A stretch of DNA of 64,000 nucleotides from NCBI RefSeq assembly GCF_004001245.1, contig NZ_AP018724.1:798501-862500 (forward strand), read 5' to 3'. This stretch comes from Sulfurivermis fontis (GTDB taxonomy: Bacteria; Pseudomonadota; Gammaproteobacteria; Thiohalomonadales; Thiohalomonadaceae). The position numbers and the translations under genes are program-made. Positions 54,863-63,390 of this stretch are shown piece by piece. The notes below the pieces were generated by a model. It had not been told where the DNA came from. It ran no database searches and saw nothing but the letters and a program-made list of their open reading frames with translations. The stretch's first letter is position 1. Each line of letters starts with the position of its first letter.

Positions 54863-54890
54863 AAGCACGGGGCCTTGCGGCCCCGTGCTT
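54863..54890. terminator. Bidirectional terminator between dsbC and cnoX
   Basis: AAGCACGGGGCC, loop TTGC, GGCCCCGTGCTT: a perfect 12-bp stem. T-rich on the plus side (TTCTTT) and T6 on the minus side, so it serves both convergent genes. Confidence 0.88.
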
Positions 54891-54913
54891 CTTTCCCGGT
54901 TCCGGTAGTTGTC

Positions 54914-55774
54914 TCAATGCATCGCCGTGAACATCAGGCGGCGGTAGCGGTTCACCAGATCCCCTTGGCCACCGAGCAGATCGAATATCTGCAGCATGCC
55001 CTTGCGGCCGGCATCGTCACCCCAGCTTCGATCGCGGCGCAGCAGTTCCAGCAGTTGCTCCAGTGCCCCCTCCGGATCGCCGGCCAGTACCAGGCGGGCC
55101 GCCAGCTGGTAGCGCGCCTGGCTGTCCTGCGGATTGGCGGTCAACATCTGTTGCAGCGTGTCGATATCCGGTGCCCCGGTGGCGGCCGCGGTGAAGCTGA
55201 GGCGCGCACGCAGTGCCTCGGCCTGTGGCGACAGGGCCACATCGGCAGGCAGGCTGGCGAGCAACTGGCTGGCTTCGTCGGTGTTGCCGCCGATGGCGAG
55301 CAGTTCCGCCAGCATCAGCTGGGCGCGCCTGTCCTCCGGAATCTCCCGCATCACCTGACGCAGGATGGCTTCCGCCTGTACGGTATCACCGCTCTGCCAG
55401 GCCTGTTCCGCGGCGGCGAGGTACTTGTCCGCCGGCTGCTCCATGTGTTTGTCGAGGAAGGCTCGCACCTGTGATTCCGGCAGGGCCCCGCTGAACTCGT
55501 CGACGATGCGGCCGTCGCGGATCAGTTTCACGGTGGGCACGCTGCGCACGCCGAACTGATTGGCCAGGGCCTGCTGTTCGTCGATATTGACCTTGGCGAG
55601 CAGGAACCGGCCCTGATATTCCGCCGCCAGTTTTTCCACGATGGGCAGCAGTGCCTTGCATGGCTGGCACCAGGCGGCCCAAAAATCCACCAGAACAGGT
55701 ACTTGCATGGAGCGATCGACCACGGCGGCGAAATTTTCGGCGGTGACTTCAATGATGTGTGCGCTGTTGCTCAT
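54914..55774 (-). CDS. cnoX: Thioredoxin-TPR co-chaperone CnoX (YbbN)
   Basis: CnoX is a chaperedoxin that protects and passes substrates to GroEL/DnaK. The 286 residues have a thioredoxin domain with an intact WCQPC site (C36/C39), unlike E. coli YbbN, which lacks one Cys. The cis-Pro motif is VRSVPTVKL, and TPR helices fill the C-terminal half (YQLAARLVLAGDPEGALEQL). It lies 57 bases downstream of addA in the same direction. Confidence 0.9.
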   Translation of the reverse strand: MSNSAHIIEVTAENFAAVVDRSMQVPVLVDFWAAWCQPCKALLPIVEKLAAEYQGRFLLAKVNIDEQQALANQFGVRSVPTVKLIRDGRIVDEFSGALPESQVRAFLDKHMEQPADKYLAAAEQAWQSGDTVQAEAILRQVMREIPEDRRAQLMLAELLAIGGNTDEASQLLASLPADVALSPQAEALRARLSFTAAATGAPDIDTLQQMLTANPQDSQARYQLAARLVLAGDPEGALEQLLELLRRDRSWGDDAGRKGMLQIFDLLGGQGDLVNRYRRLMFTAMH

Positions 55775-55830
55775 GGGATGGAATACCTTCGTGTCGGAGT
55801 GAAACGCAGGGTGAGTGATCTAGGGCGGTT

Positions 55831-58800
55831 TCAGTCGATTTCAACGGTTTGCCGCGTCGCGGTGAACAGCAGCAGCGTGCGCACTGCCTTGTCCGGCCAC
55901 AGTCGGCGCACCCCCTTGGCGTACCAGGCCATCTGTGCGGCGTAAGGAGCCGCCAGCTCGGACAGGCTGCCGGTGACGGCCTGACGGTGGGTTTTGTAAT
56001 CGACGATCACCACGGCGGTATCGGTCAGCACCAGGCGATCGATCAGACCATATACGGTGCAGCCGGCATGGTCGTAATGCAGCGGTACCTCGTTCCAGGC
56101 CTCCCGGTAGCAGGCAGGATCGAACAGGTGGCGCAGCGGCGGTGCGCTCAGCACATCCTGCGCCTCCTGCCACCAGGCGATGAATTCGTCGTCATCGGCC
56201 GGGTATTGCAGCTCGGCGGCGACGTGGGCGCGCACCTGGTTGGCGTCGCCCCCGGCGCTGAGCAGTTCCAGCATGCGGTGGATGGCGATGCCGCGCAGAC
56301 GGCCATCCTCGTCACTGCCGTCGCCGCCCGTGTGCTGCACGCTGCGGCTGGGGGCGATCTCGCGTGTCAGCGGCAGCACCTGGAGCACCTGGCGCAATGC
56401 CGCGGGCGGCAGCGGCGCGGCGGTCTGCACCGTGGCAGTGGCCGCTGCCGCGGCACAGGGCATGGTATTGGATGTGATGGGTTCTGCGACTGCCTGCTGC
56501 AACACGCCGTACCAGCCCAGATCATTGCCCTGGTTGGGGCGACAGCCGGTGATATACAGCAATTGTCTGGCGCGGGTCAGCGCCACGTACAGCAGATTGG
56601 CGGCCTCTCGCTGTTCCGCCCGCTGTTCCTCCGCCAATTGTTGGCGCGTAAAGGCATCCTGCTGGTCTTTTCTGCCCACCAGCAGGATGTGTTGCGGTGC
56701 CTCCGCCTCGGCCGGCCAGCCCACCTGGGCATGCCAGGCACGGTCGTTGCCGCCGCTGGCGGTGGCATCGGCGAGAAACACCACCGGCGCCTCCAGCCCC
56801 TTGGCGGCATGGATGGTCAGCAGGCGCACGCGGTCGGTGGCGCTTTCCGCCGGCGCCTCGTCCGGTGCCTCGCCCTGTTCGCGCATCTCGCCGAGGCGGG
56901 CGAGGAAACGGGTCAGGCTGGGGTAGCGGCCGTGGTCGATTTCCAGCGCCAGTTCGATGAAGCGCGTGAGATTGGCGCGCAGGCGTGTGCGCAGATGCGA
57001 CGGGAAGGCCGCCTCGTAGCGGGCGATGACGTTGCCTTCGCTGTACACCTTGTCGAGCAGGTCGTGGATCGGCAATGCACCGGCCAGACCATGCCAGCGG
57101 CCCAGGCAATCGGCGGCGCGGCGCAGCGGCGTGCCTGCCGCCGCTTCGACTTGCAGCAGGCGCTCGAACCAGGCGCCGCGCTGGCCCTGGGCGAGGGTGA
57201 TCAGATCGGCGTCGCTGCAGGCGAACAGCGGTGAGCGCAGCACCTGGGCCAGGGCCAGGTTGTTGTAGGGTGTGATGAGCGTTTCCAGCAGCCGCACCAT
57301 GTCGTCCACTTCCGGGCTGTCGAGCAGGGTGCCGCGATCGGTGCCGAGATAAGGGATGCCCGCCTCACGCAAGGCCTGTTCATAGGCGTGCACGTGGGTG
57401 CGCTTGCGCACCAGCAGCATCACATCGCCGTAACGCAGGGGGCGCGCCGTATCGGCATGGCCGATCAGGGTGCCGCCCTGCAGCAGCGTGGTGATGGTGC
57501 GGGCGATCTGGCGGCCCTCCTCCAGGTGACGCTGATCTTCAACAATGACACGGGGTTCGTGCAGTGGATTGCGCAGCGTCGTGCGCGGTACAGCCGCCTC
57601 GGGTTCGGGCGACTCGATCAGCGGCAGCACCTCCACCCGGCCCCACAACGCCTGGTGGTGGGTGTCGTGCGGCGTGAAATCATCCAGCACGCCGGCCAGC
57701 GGGCCGCCGGCGCCGAACACCCGGTTGACGCATTCCATGATTGCCGGCGCGGAGCGGTAGGAAACGTGCAGCGGATAGGCGGCGGCGTTCAGGTGCTGTT
57801 GCAGCCAGCGATGCGCGGCGTGGAACAGGCGCGGCTCGGCGCGGCGGAAGCGGTAGATGGACTGCTTGCCGTCGCCGACCAGAAACACGCTGCGCGCCCG
57901 CTCGCCGGTGCCGGCCGCCATTTCCTGCAGCAGCGGCAGCAGCAGGCGCCATTGCGTCGGATTGGTGTCCTGGAACTCGTCCACCAGCAGGTGATCGATG
58001 CGCTGGTCCAGCTTGTATTGCACCCAGTGCGCGTTGTCGGCCGCGGTGAGCAGACGGTAGGCGCGCCACTCCAGATCGGTGAAGTCGAGCAGGCGCTGCT
58101 CTTCCTTGAGGCGCTGGTAGTGCTCCAGCAGGCGGCTGCCGGCACGATACCAGGCGGCGTGCATCATCAGCGTCTGTTGCGCGGCGAGGGCATCGTGCAC
58201 CCGCGCCAATTGCGCGCACATCAGGGCATGCAGTTCCAGAAAGCGGGCTTCGCCGGCGGCACCCATTTTCTTCTCCTGCGTGTCCATATGTTTGCGCGCC
58301 AGAGGTTCGCCATCCTTCTTGAGAAACACGGCACGTGCTTGCTGGTAGCGCAGCAGCGGATCGGCATCCGGAGCAAGGATGTCGCTGAAGCGTTCGACGT
58401 GTTCGGCATTGGTCTTGGTGGCATGCAGCGCCAGCAGATCGCGGAACTCGGTCAGCAGGGCCAGGTTCTGCGAGGTGAACAACTCCGCCCGCGGATCGCT
58501 GTCGGGGTCCACCTGCAGCAGCTCCCGCAACCGCGCCGTGGCGTGGCCACAGGCATCATCATGGCCGGTGGTGAAGGCCCACCAGTCGCTGCGGTGATCG
58601 AGAAAACTGTTCAGGGCGGCGGTGACGTTGCTCTGGCCGCCGCACAGCTCCAGCAGCAGGGACAGATCGCGGGCCGTTTGCGCATCGTTGGCCGCGCTGG
58701 CCTCGCTTACCAGCGCCTCCCAGGCGGCGGCGCGCAGTTCGCCGCTCTTTTCAGTCAGTTCGAAGCCGGGCGGCACGTCGGCCTCCAGCGGAAAGCGGCG

Positions 58801-59175
58801 CAGGATATCCTGACAAAAGGCGTGGAAGGTGGTGGTGCGCAGGGGCCGCCCGGCGTGCAGCAGTTCTTCGTACAGGCGGCGCGCCCGCGCCCGTGTCTCT
58901 GCCGTCGGGGTGATGTGCATGGTGTGCAGTTCTTCGGCCAGTGCGTTGTCGTCAAGGGCAGCCAGGCGCAGCAGGCGTTCGGCGAGGCGGGTCTGCATCT
59001 CCGCCGCCGCCTTGCGCGTGAAGGTGATGGCGAGAATGCTGTCGGGTGCGGCGCCCTCGAACAGCAGGCGCGTCAGGCGAGTTACCAGCAGCCAGGTCTT
59101 GCCGGTGCCGGCGGAGGCCATGACGGTGGCGTTGACCGTCGGATCGCTGGGATGGTGTGTCGTAGGTTCGGTCAT
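55831..59175 (-). CDS. addA: UvrD-type helicase/nuclease, AddA-like (RecB family)
   Basis: This is the helicase-nuclease subunit of a double-strand break resection complex. The 1114 residues contain Walker A ASAGTGKTWLLVTRL near residue 21, ITFTRKAAAEMQTRL, Walker B LLVDEFQDTNPTQW, GDGKQSIYRFRRA and TIHAAKGLEAPVVFL. A C-terminal PD-(D/E)XK nuclease shows VVIVDYKTHRQAV. With addB upstream it forms an AddAB-type pair. A candidate own promoter (TACAAA at 59202-59197, minus strand) lies in the 363-base gap that also holds the sRNA. Confidence 0.9.
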   Translation of the reverse strand: MTEPTTHHPSDPTVNATVMASAGTGKTWLLVTRLTRLLFEGAAPDSILAITFTRKAAAEMQTRLAERLLRLAALDDNALAEELHTMHITPTAETRARARRLYEELLHAGRPLRTTTFHAFCQDILRRFPLEADVPPGFELTEKSGELRAAAWEALVSEASAANDAQTARDLSLLLELCGGQSNVTAALNSFLDHRSDWWAFTTGHDDACGHATARLRELLQVDPDSDPRAELFTSQNLALLTEFRDLLALHATKTNAEHVERFSDILAPDADPLLRYQQARAVFLKKDGEPLARKHMDTQEKKMGAAGEARFLELHALMCAQLARVHDALAAQQTLMMHAAWYRAGSRLLEHYQRLKEEQRLLDFTDLEWRAYRLLTAADNAHWVQYKLDQRIDHLLVDEFQDTNPTQWRLLLPLLQEMAAGTGERARSVFLVGDGKQSIYRFRRAEPRLFHAAHRWLQQHLNAAAYPLHVSYRSAPAIMECVNRVFGAGGPLAGVLDDFTPHDTHHQALWGRVEVLPLIESPEPEAAVPRTTLRNPLHEPRVIVEDQRHLEEGRQIARTITTLLQGGTLIGHADTARPLRYGDVMLLVRKRTHVHAYEQALREAGIPYLGTDRGTLLDSPEVDDMVRLLETLITPYNNLALAQVLRSPLFACSDADLITLAQGQRGAWFERLLQVEAAAGTPLRRAADCLGRWHGLAGALPIHDLLDKVYSEGNVIARYEAAFPSHLRTRLRANLTRFIELALEIDHGRYPSLTRFLARLGEMREQGEAPDEAPAESATDRVRLLTIHAAKGLEAPVVFLADATASGGNDRAWHAQVGWPAEAEAPQHILLVGRKDQQDAFTRQQLAEEQRAEQREAANLLYVALTRARQLLYITGCRPNQGNDLGWYGVLQQAVAEPITSNTMPCAAAAATATVQTAAPLPPAALRQVLQVLPLTREIAPSRSVQHTGGDGSDEDGRLRGIAIHRMLELLSAGGDANQVRAHVAAELQYPADDDEFIAWWQEAQDVLSAPPLRHLFDPACYREAWNEVPLHYDHAGCTVYGLIDRLVLTDTAVVIVDYKTHRQAVTGSLSELAAPYAAQMAWYAKGVRRLWPDKAVRTLLLFTATRQTVEID

Positions 59176-59336
59176 GGCGTCACTGCGGTGCGGAAATTTG
59201 TAGGAATTTTCTGAAAGCGCTGTAAGCGTGCCTGCGGCAAGGTTGTGGCCGCACGGCGATCACTTGCGCTGCCGTGTGCTGCAAGTGCTTGTCGACAAGA
59301 CGTTTGTTTGCGCGGGGGGAAAAAATTGTTGCGTGG

Positions 59337-59394
59337 CAGATTGCAAATCTGTGAGAGGCATCGCGCTTGTCGGGGTGGGGGGCTCTGCTACCAT
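59337..59394 (+). promoter_or_regulatory. Promoter of the intergenic sRNA with upstream palindrome
   Basis: TTGTCG (59367-59372), a 16-base spacer and TACCAT (59389-59394). Just upstream is the symmetric site CAGATT-GCA-AATCTG (59337-59351), centred about 56 bases before the expected start. That is the usual place for an activator of a weak promoter. A second perfect palindrome, CTTGTCGACAAG, lies at 59288-59299. Confidence 0.6.
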
Positions 59395-59395
59395 T

Positions 59396-59520
59396 ACATC
59401 CGTGCATGGCGCAGGAGCCGAACGCATGGACCACAGGAGAACCTTCGCACGGATGTGAAGGAGGCAGGATGCCACACGTAGGGACACCCAGGGCGGCCGC
59501 GAGGCCGCCCTTATTTTTTT
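59396..59520 (+). ncRNA. Candidate CsrA/RsmA-binding small RNA (RsmY/RsmZ-like), about 120 nt
   Basis: No open reading frame fits, yet there is a promoter upstream and an intrinsic terminator downstream. ACATCCGTGC (59396-59405) pairs perfectly with GCACGGATGT (59447-59456). Inside and after this stem are seven GGA triplets in about 70 bases (59414, 59428, 59436, 59451, 59460, 59467, 59482). Two fall in small apical loops: GGC-GCAGGA-GCC (59408-59419) and GGC-AGGAT-GCC (59463-59473). Size, GGA loops and terminator fit the CsrB/RsmY/RsmZ class. That identity is inference; a transcribed sRNA is well supported. Confidence 0.6.
59490..59520 (+). terminator. Strong intrinsic terminator of the intergenic sRNA
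   Basis: AGGGCGGCC, loop GCGA, GGCCGCCCT, then TATTTTTTT. It points only to the plus strand; the other side has no T run. No plus-strand protein gene precedes it, which is what reveals the small RNA gene. Confidence 0.9.
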
Positions 59521-59538
59521 GTCTTGTCGTGATTCCGC

Positions 59539-62367
59539 TCATTGTGCCGTGACCTCTTCGTCACAGGCCGCGCGCCGGCACACGCCGGCCATGTCGCACC
59601 GCCGGCAGGTACGGCTGTCGCCCCAGGCGGGGAGGGGGCGGCCGGCGGCGATTTCCTCGTACAGAGTGCGCAGGCGCTGGGCGTTGGCGTCGCGCAGCGC
59701 CGTCAGTTCCGCAGCGCTCAGGGTCGCCCGGGCGCTGACATTTTCCCCATCGAGCGCCACGTACTCGGCCTGCGCGATGGCCTCGTCGCTGAGCAGGGCG
59801 TAGAAGGGTAGCTGCACCGCCTCGCCTTCATGCACCTCCGCGTCCTTTGGCACGGTGCCGGTCTTGTAGTCGACGATGCCGTGGCCATCGGGGCCGCGGT
59901 CGAGACGATCGATGCGTCCCTTCAGCGTCAGCCCCGGCAGCCAGTCTTCGCGTCGCAGGGTGAGCTCGGCCTGATGCACGCGCCAACCCTGTTGCTCCCG
60001 TTCCAGTTCCCACTTGATGTAGCGCGGGATGACCGCCTGCCAGCGCAGCAACCAGCCGCGGTGCAGCAGGTTGCCGGCGACGTCGTCGGCGAACACCTGT
60101 TCGGCGATATCGCGCAGCAGGGCCTCCGCCTCGTCGCGGTTGGCTGCGGTGATGACGCGGCCGAAGGGGCCGGGCAGGCCGGGGAGGCCGTGGTGAAAGG
60201 CTTGCAGCGCGCGGTGCACGCGTTCGCCGTAATCGGCCTTTTCCAGCGCCTCGCGGATCGCCTCGGGTGGGGCGAGGCCGAGGGCGCGGGCGGCGAAGAA
60301 ACGGTAAGGGCAATCGATGAGCTGCTGATAGCCGCTGGCCGACAGGGTCTTGGGCAGCAGGGCGGCCGGCAGGGTGGGCCGCGCCAACCCCGGCGGCGTG
60401 GGCAGGGCCGGGGTGTCGCAGAGGAACACCTCTGTCTGCGCATCGCCGGTCCAGGCGGCAAGTTGCGGATCGCTCAGAGCAGCGTTCCATGCCAGGTGAT
60501 GGAAGGCGCGCAAGGCCTCCACCCAGGGGCTGGGCAGGACATCTTCGCCATCCTGTTGGCGGCGCAGGGTGAGCGTTACGTGCGGTGCCGCCTCCAGCAG
60601 GCGGCGGAACTGGAGCAGCCGCTCGTGGCACCGTTCCTCGGCCGTGGGTAGGCCGAGTTCGCGGCGCACCGCCTCGTTGAAGAAGGGCGATGGCGTCGGT
60701 GCGCCGGGCAGGTATTCGCGTTCGGCACCGGCGATGATGATGGCGTCCCAGTGGCCCAGGCGGCTCTGCTCCAGGCCCATCAACTGCACCCGGCTGCCGC
60801 TCACCGGCGGACGGAAGTTGTAGCGTTCCAGGGTGCGGCTCAGCCAGGCGCGGAACTCGCTCCAGGCCAGCGGCGGGGTGTCCTGCTCCACGGCGGCGGC
60901 CATCGCCGCCAATTCCTGCAACAGGCGTGCACCGGCGGCGTCCGCCGCGAAGCTGGCGGCGAGACCGAGCCGGCGCAGGCTTTCGTCGAGGGCGGCGAGC
61001 AGGCGATCGGGACGTTGCGGATAGGCCGACAGCAGGCGCAGCGGGGTGGCGGCATATTCGAGATGATCGAGCAGGGCGGCGATACGCTCCAGTTCCGGCG
61101 CCATCTCGGCCGGCAGCAGGAGCTGGCGCTCGCGCAACTGCTGGCGATAACGCGCCAGGCTGCGGCCGATGTTGCCCTGCAACACCACGCCCTGCTCCAG
61201 GCGGTAGACGTCGTTGAGGCGCGTGGCGCGCTCTGCGCCGGTAAACACGAAAGGCGACTTGAGCAGGTCGAGCATGGCCTGGTAGGGGAAGTCCTCTTCC
61301 ACGCATTGCAGCCAACGTTCCAGCGCGGCGGCGGCGCTGGTGGTGGACAGGGCCCAGCCGGCGGCGTCCTGCACCGCCACCTCGGCGCGCTCCAGCAGGG
61401 CGCGCACGCGGCGGGCGAGGCGACGGTTTTCGGTGATCACCGCCACGCTGTCGCAACCGTCCAGCAGCCGCAGCCGTACCTGTAACTCCACCGCGCGCGC
61501 CTCCTGCTCGGCGCCGTCGGCGGCATGAATGACGAGGCGGCCGGCGGCGGGCGATACCGGATGGGCGGCGGCGAAGGCGTGGGCGCGCTCGGCCAGCGGG
61601 TGCGCCTGCGGCCACAGCGCCTGGTTCAGGAAGGCGGCATAGGGCGAGTCGGTCTTGGCCGGTTCGGTTTGCTGTTCCACGGCCCGCACGGCCGGGTGCT
61701 GCCGCAGCGCGGCCAACCACTCCGCCTCGGCGCGGTTGGCGGGACGGAAGCCCGCCAGATAGAGCGGACCGTCGATGTGTTCCAGGCTGGCGGCGAGACG
61801 CAGCAGGGTGGCAGCGGGCCGATCGATCACGCCACGGGCCTCCATCTGCTGATGCCAGGCCTGCCACAGGGTGTGCACCACGCGCGCCTCCAGGGCAAGG
61901 GCGCCGAGGGCATGGCTGTCCGGGCCATAACCGGCGACGAGGCGCCGGCGGAACTCCTCCAGTGTTGGCGGCAGGCCGATGCGATTCAGGGTCAGCTCGT
62001 CGAACAGGTCGAGCAGGCTGTCGGCCAGGGACCACAGGTTGCCGTGACCGAACATCTGGCGCTGGTCGCGCAGGGCCTCCACCAGCAAGAGTTCACGGCC
62101 ATAGTCGCTGATGACGCTGTGCCCGGGTGCGAAGCCGGCGAGCCAGTCGCCCAGGGTCAGGAGGCGTGGACCGAGCAGGGCACGGTGACCGCGTGCCGCG
62201 GCGCCGGCCAGCAACAGGCGGCGCAGACGCGGCGCCGTCTCCTGTGCCGGCAACAGCACGGTCACGCCGGCCAGCAGCGGCAGCTGTCCGGCCTGCTCGG
62301 CGAGGATACGGTCGGCCAGGGCGGCGAGGGGATCGGCGGCGGTGGAGAGTGGGGGCAAGGCGTCCAT
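59539..62367 (-). CDS. addB: PD-(D/E)XK nuclease/inactive helicase, AddB-like
   Basis: The 942 residues are the partner of the AddA-like protein. An N-terminal helicase-like part has no clear Walker A. The C-terminal nuclease domain has HGIVDYKTGTVPKDAEVH. An iron-sulfur staple is indicated by the Cys of LIDCPYRFFAARALGL plus C921, C924 and C930 near the C-terminus (CRRCDMAGVC). AddAB-type pairs replace RecBCD in many non-enteric bacteria. Upstream of addA and separated by the sRNA gene. Confidence 0.87.
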   Translation of the reverse strand: MDALPPLSTAADPLAALADRILAEQAGQLPLLAGVTVLLPAQETAPRLRRLLLAGAAARGHRALLGPRLLTLGDWLAGFAPGHSVISDYGRELLLVEALRDQRQMFGHGNLWSLADSLLDLFDELTLNRIGLPPTLEEFRRRLVAGYGPDSHALGALALEARVVHTLWQAWHQQMEARGVIDRPAATLLRLAASLEHIDGPLYLAGFRPANRAEAEWLAALRQHPAVRAVEQQTEPAKTDSPYAAFLNQALWPQAHPLAERAHAFAAAHPVSPAAGRLVIHAADGAEQEARAVELQVRLRLLDGCDSVAVITENRRLARRVRALLERAEVAVQDAAGWALSTTSAAAALERWLQCVEEDFPYQAMLDLLKSPFVFTGAERATRLNDVYRLEQGVVLQGNIGRSLARYRQQLRERQLLLPAEMAPELERIAALLDHLEYAATPLRLLSAYPQRPDRLLAALDESLRRLGLAASFAADAAGARLLQELAAMAAAVEQDTPPLAWSEFRAWLSRTLERYNFRPPVSGSRVQLMGLEQSRLGHWDAIIIAGAEREYLPGAPTPSPFFNEAVRRELGLPTAEERCHERLLQFRRLLEAAPHVTLTLRRQQDGEDVLPSPWVEALRAFHHLAWNAALSDPQLAAWTGDAQTEVFLCDTPALPTPPGLARPTLPAALLPKTLSASGYQQLIDCPYRFFAARALGLAPPEAIREALEKADYGERVHRALQAFHHGLPGLPGPFGRVITAANRDEAEALLRDIAEQVFADDVAGNLLHRGWLLRWQAVIPRYIKWELEREQQGWRVHQAELTLRREDWLPGLTLKGRIDRLDRGPDGHGIVDYKTGTVPKDAEVHEGEAVQLPFYALLSDEAIAQAEYVALDGENVSARATLSAAELTALRDANAQRLRTLYEEIAAGRPLPAWGDSRTCRRCDMAGVCRRAACDEEVTAQ

Positions 62368-62460
62368 GGCCGCATGTTACCGCGTTGGGGGCATGGGTTG
62401 TGATAACCTGTGGTCGCGGTAGCAGACAGACTTATCGCAACAAATCGTCAGGGGTGCGCG

Positions 62461-63381
62461 ATGAGAACAACAATAACCTGCCTTGTCGGCCTGCTGGCGT
62501 GGGCGACTGCCGTCATGGCGGCGGAGCCGCGTCCCCTCGCCATCGGCTTTGCCCAGGACACCCTGGCCAACGACTGGCGCCTGGCCCAGGCCGAGGGGCT
62601 GAAGGCGGCCCTGGCGGGCCAGTCCGGGGTTACCCTCACCATTACCGACGGTCACGGTGAAACGGCGCGCCAGATCCGTGACATCGAGGATTTGGTATAC
62701 GCCAAGGTAGATGTGCTCGTCGCCAGCCCGCGCGACGGCGCGGCCATGACCCCGGTATTGTCGCGGGCCTATCGCAGCGGCATCCCGGTGGTGCTGCTGA
62801 CACGACGTATCAGCACCGATGACTACACCAGTTTCATCGCCCCGGACGATGCCGCCATCGCGCGGCGCGCGGCCCGCTACATGGCGGCACAGCTCAAGGG
62901 CGAGGGCCGCATCCTGATGTTGCAGGGCGTGCCCACCGCCACCACCGCCATCGCCCGCACCGAGGCCTTCCTGGAGGAGTTGAAACAACATCCGGGGGTG
63001 CAGGTCAGCGCCGTCAAACCCGCCAATTACCTGCGGGCCGATGCCATCCGCGCCGTCGAGGAAGCCGTGCGCGAGGGTGTGCCCTTCGACGCCATCTATG
63101 CCCAGAGCGACAGCATGGCGGCCGGCGCGCGCATCGCCCTGCGCAAGGCGGGGCGCGACCCGGCCAGGTTGATCATCGTCGGTATCGACTATATCGCCGA
63201 GGCGCGCGAGGCGATCCGCCGCGGCGAACAGACCGCCAGCTTTACCTATCCCACCTGTGCCGCCGAGGCTGCCAGGGTCGTGCTGGCCATCGGCCGTGGC
63301 GAGAAGGTGCCGAAGCGTGTGGTGGTGGAGTCCATCATGGTTACGCGCGACAACGTCGAACAGGTCGCACCGATTTTCTAG
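62461..63381 (+). CDS. Periplasmic substrate-binding protein, ribose-binding (type 1) family
   Basis: The 306 residues have a signal peptide (MRTTITCLVGLLAWATAVMA) and a type 1 periplasmic-binding fold: AIGFAQDTLANDWRLAQAEG, DVLVASPRDGAAMTPVL, IPVVLLTRR, DAIYAQSDSMAAGARIAL and IIVGIDYIAEAREAIRRGE. It resembles sugar-binding proteins of ABC systems. No ABC permease or ATPase follows, however; the next gene is a membrane sensor ten bases away. I infer a ligand-sensing rather than transport role. Divergent from addB. Confidence 0.85.
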   Translation: MRTTITCLVGLLAWATAVMAAEPRPLAIGFAQDTLANDWRLAQAEGLKAALAGQSGVTLTITDGHGETARQIRDIEDLVYAKVDVLVASPRDGAAMTPVLSRAYRSGIPVVLLTRRISTDDYTSFIAPDDAAIARRAARYMAAQLKGEGRILMLQGVPTATTAIARTEAFLEELKQHPGVQVSAVKPANYLRADAIRAVEEAVREGVPFDAIYAQSDSMAAGARIALRKAGRDPARLIIVGIDYIAEAREAIRRGEQTASFTYPTCAAEAARVVLAIGRGEKVPKRVVVESIMVTRDNVEQVAPIF

Positions 63382-63390
63382 GAATCATCC

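Noticed and set aside
59201-59214. TAGGAATTTTCTGA resembles a LetA/GacA-type activator box known from Legionella
   Set aside because: It lies about 185 bases upstream of the sRNA start, only partly fits the consensus as I remember it, and overlaps a possible addA promoter. Too weak to call.
59379-59500. Possible 4.5S SRP RNA, because GGGGGGCTCTGCT resembles its 5' end
   Set aside because: The conserved GGAAGCAGCC-type Ffh-binding loop is absent, and the G-rich stretch lies in the promoter spacer rather than in the transcript.
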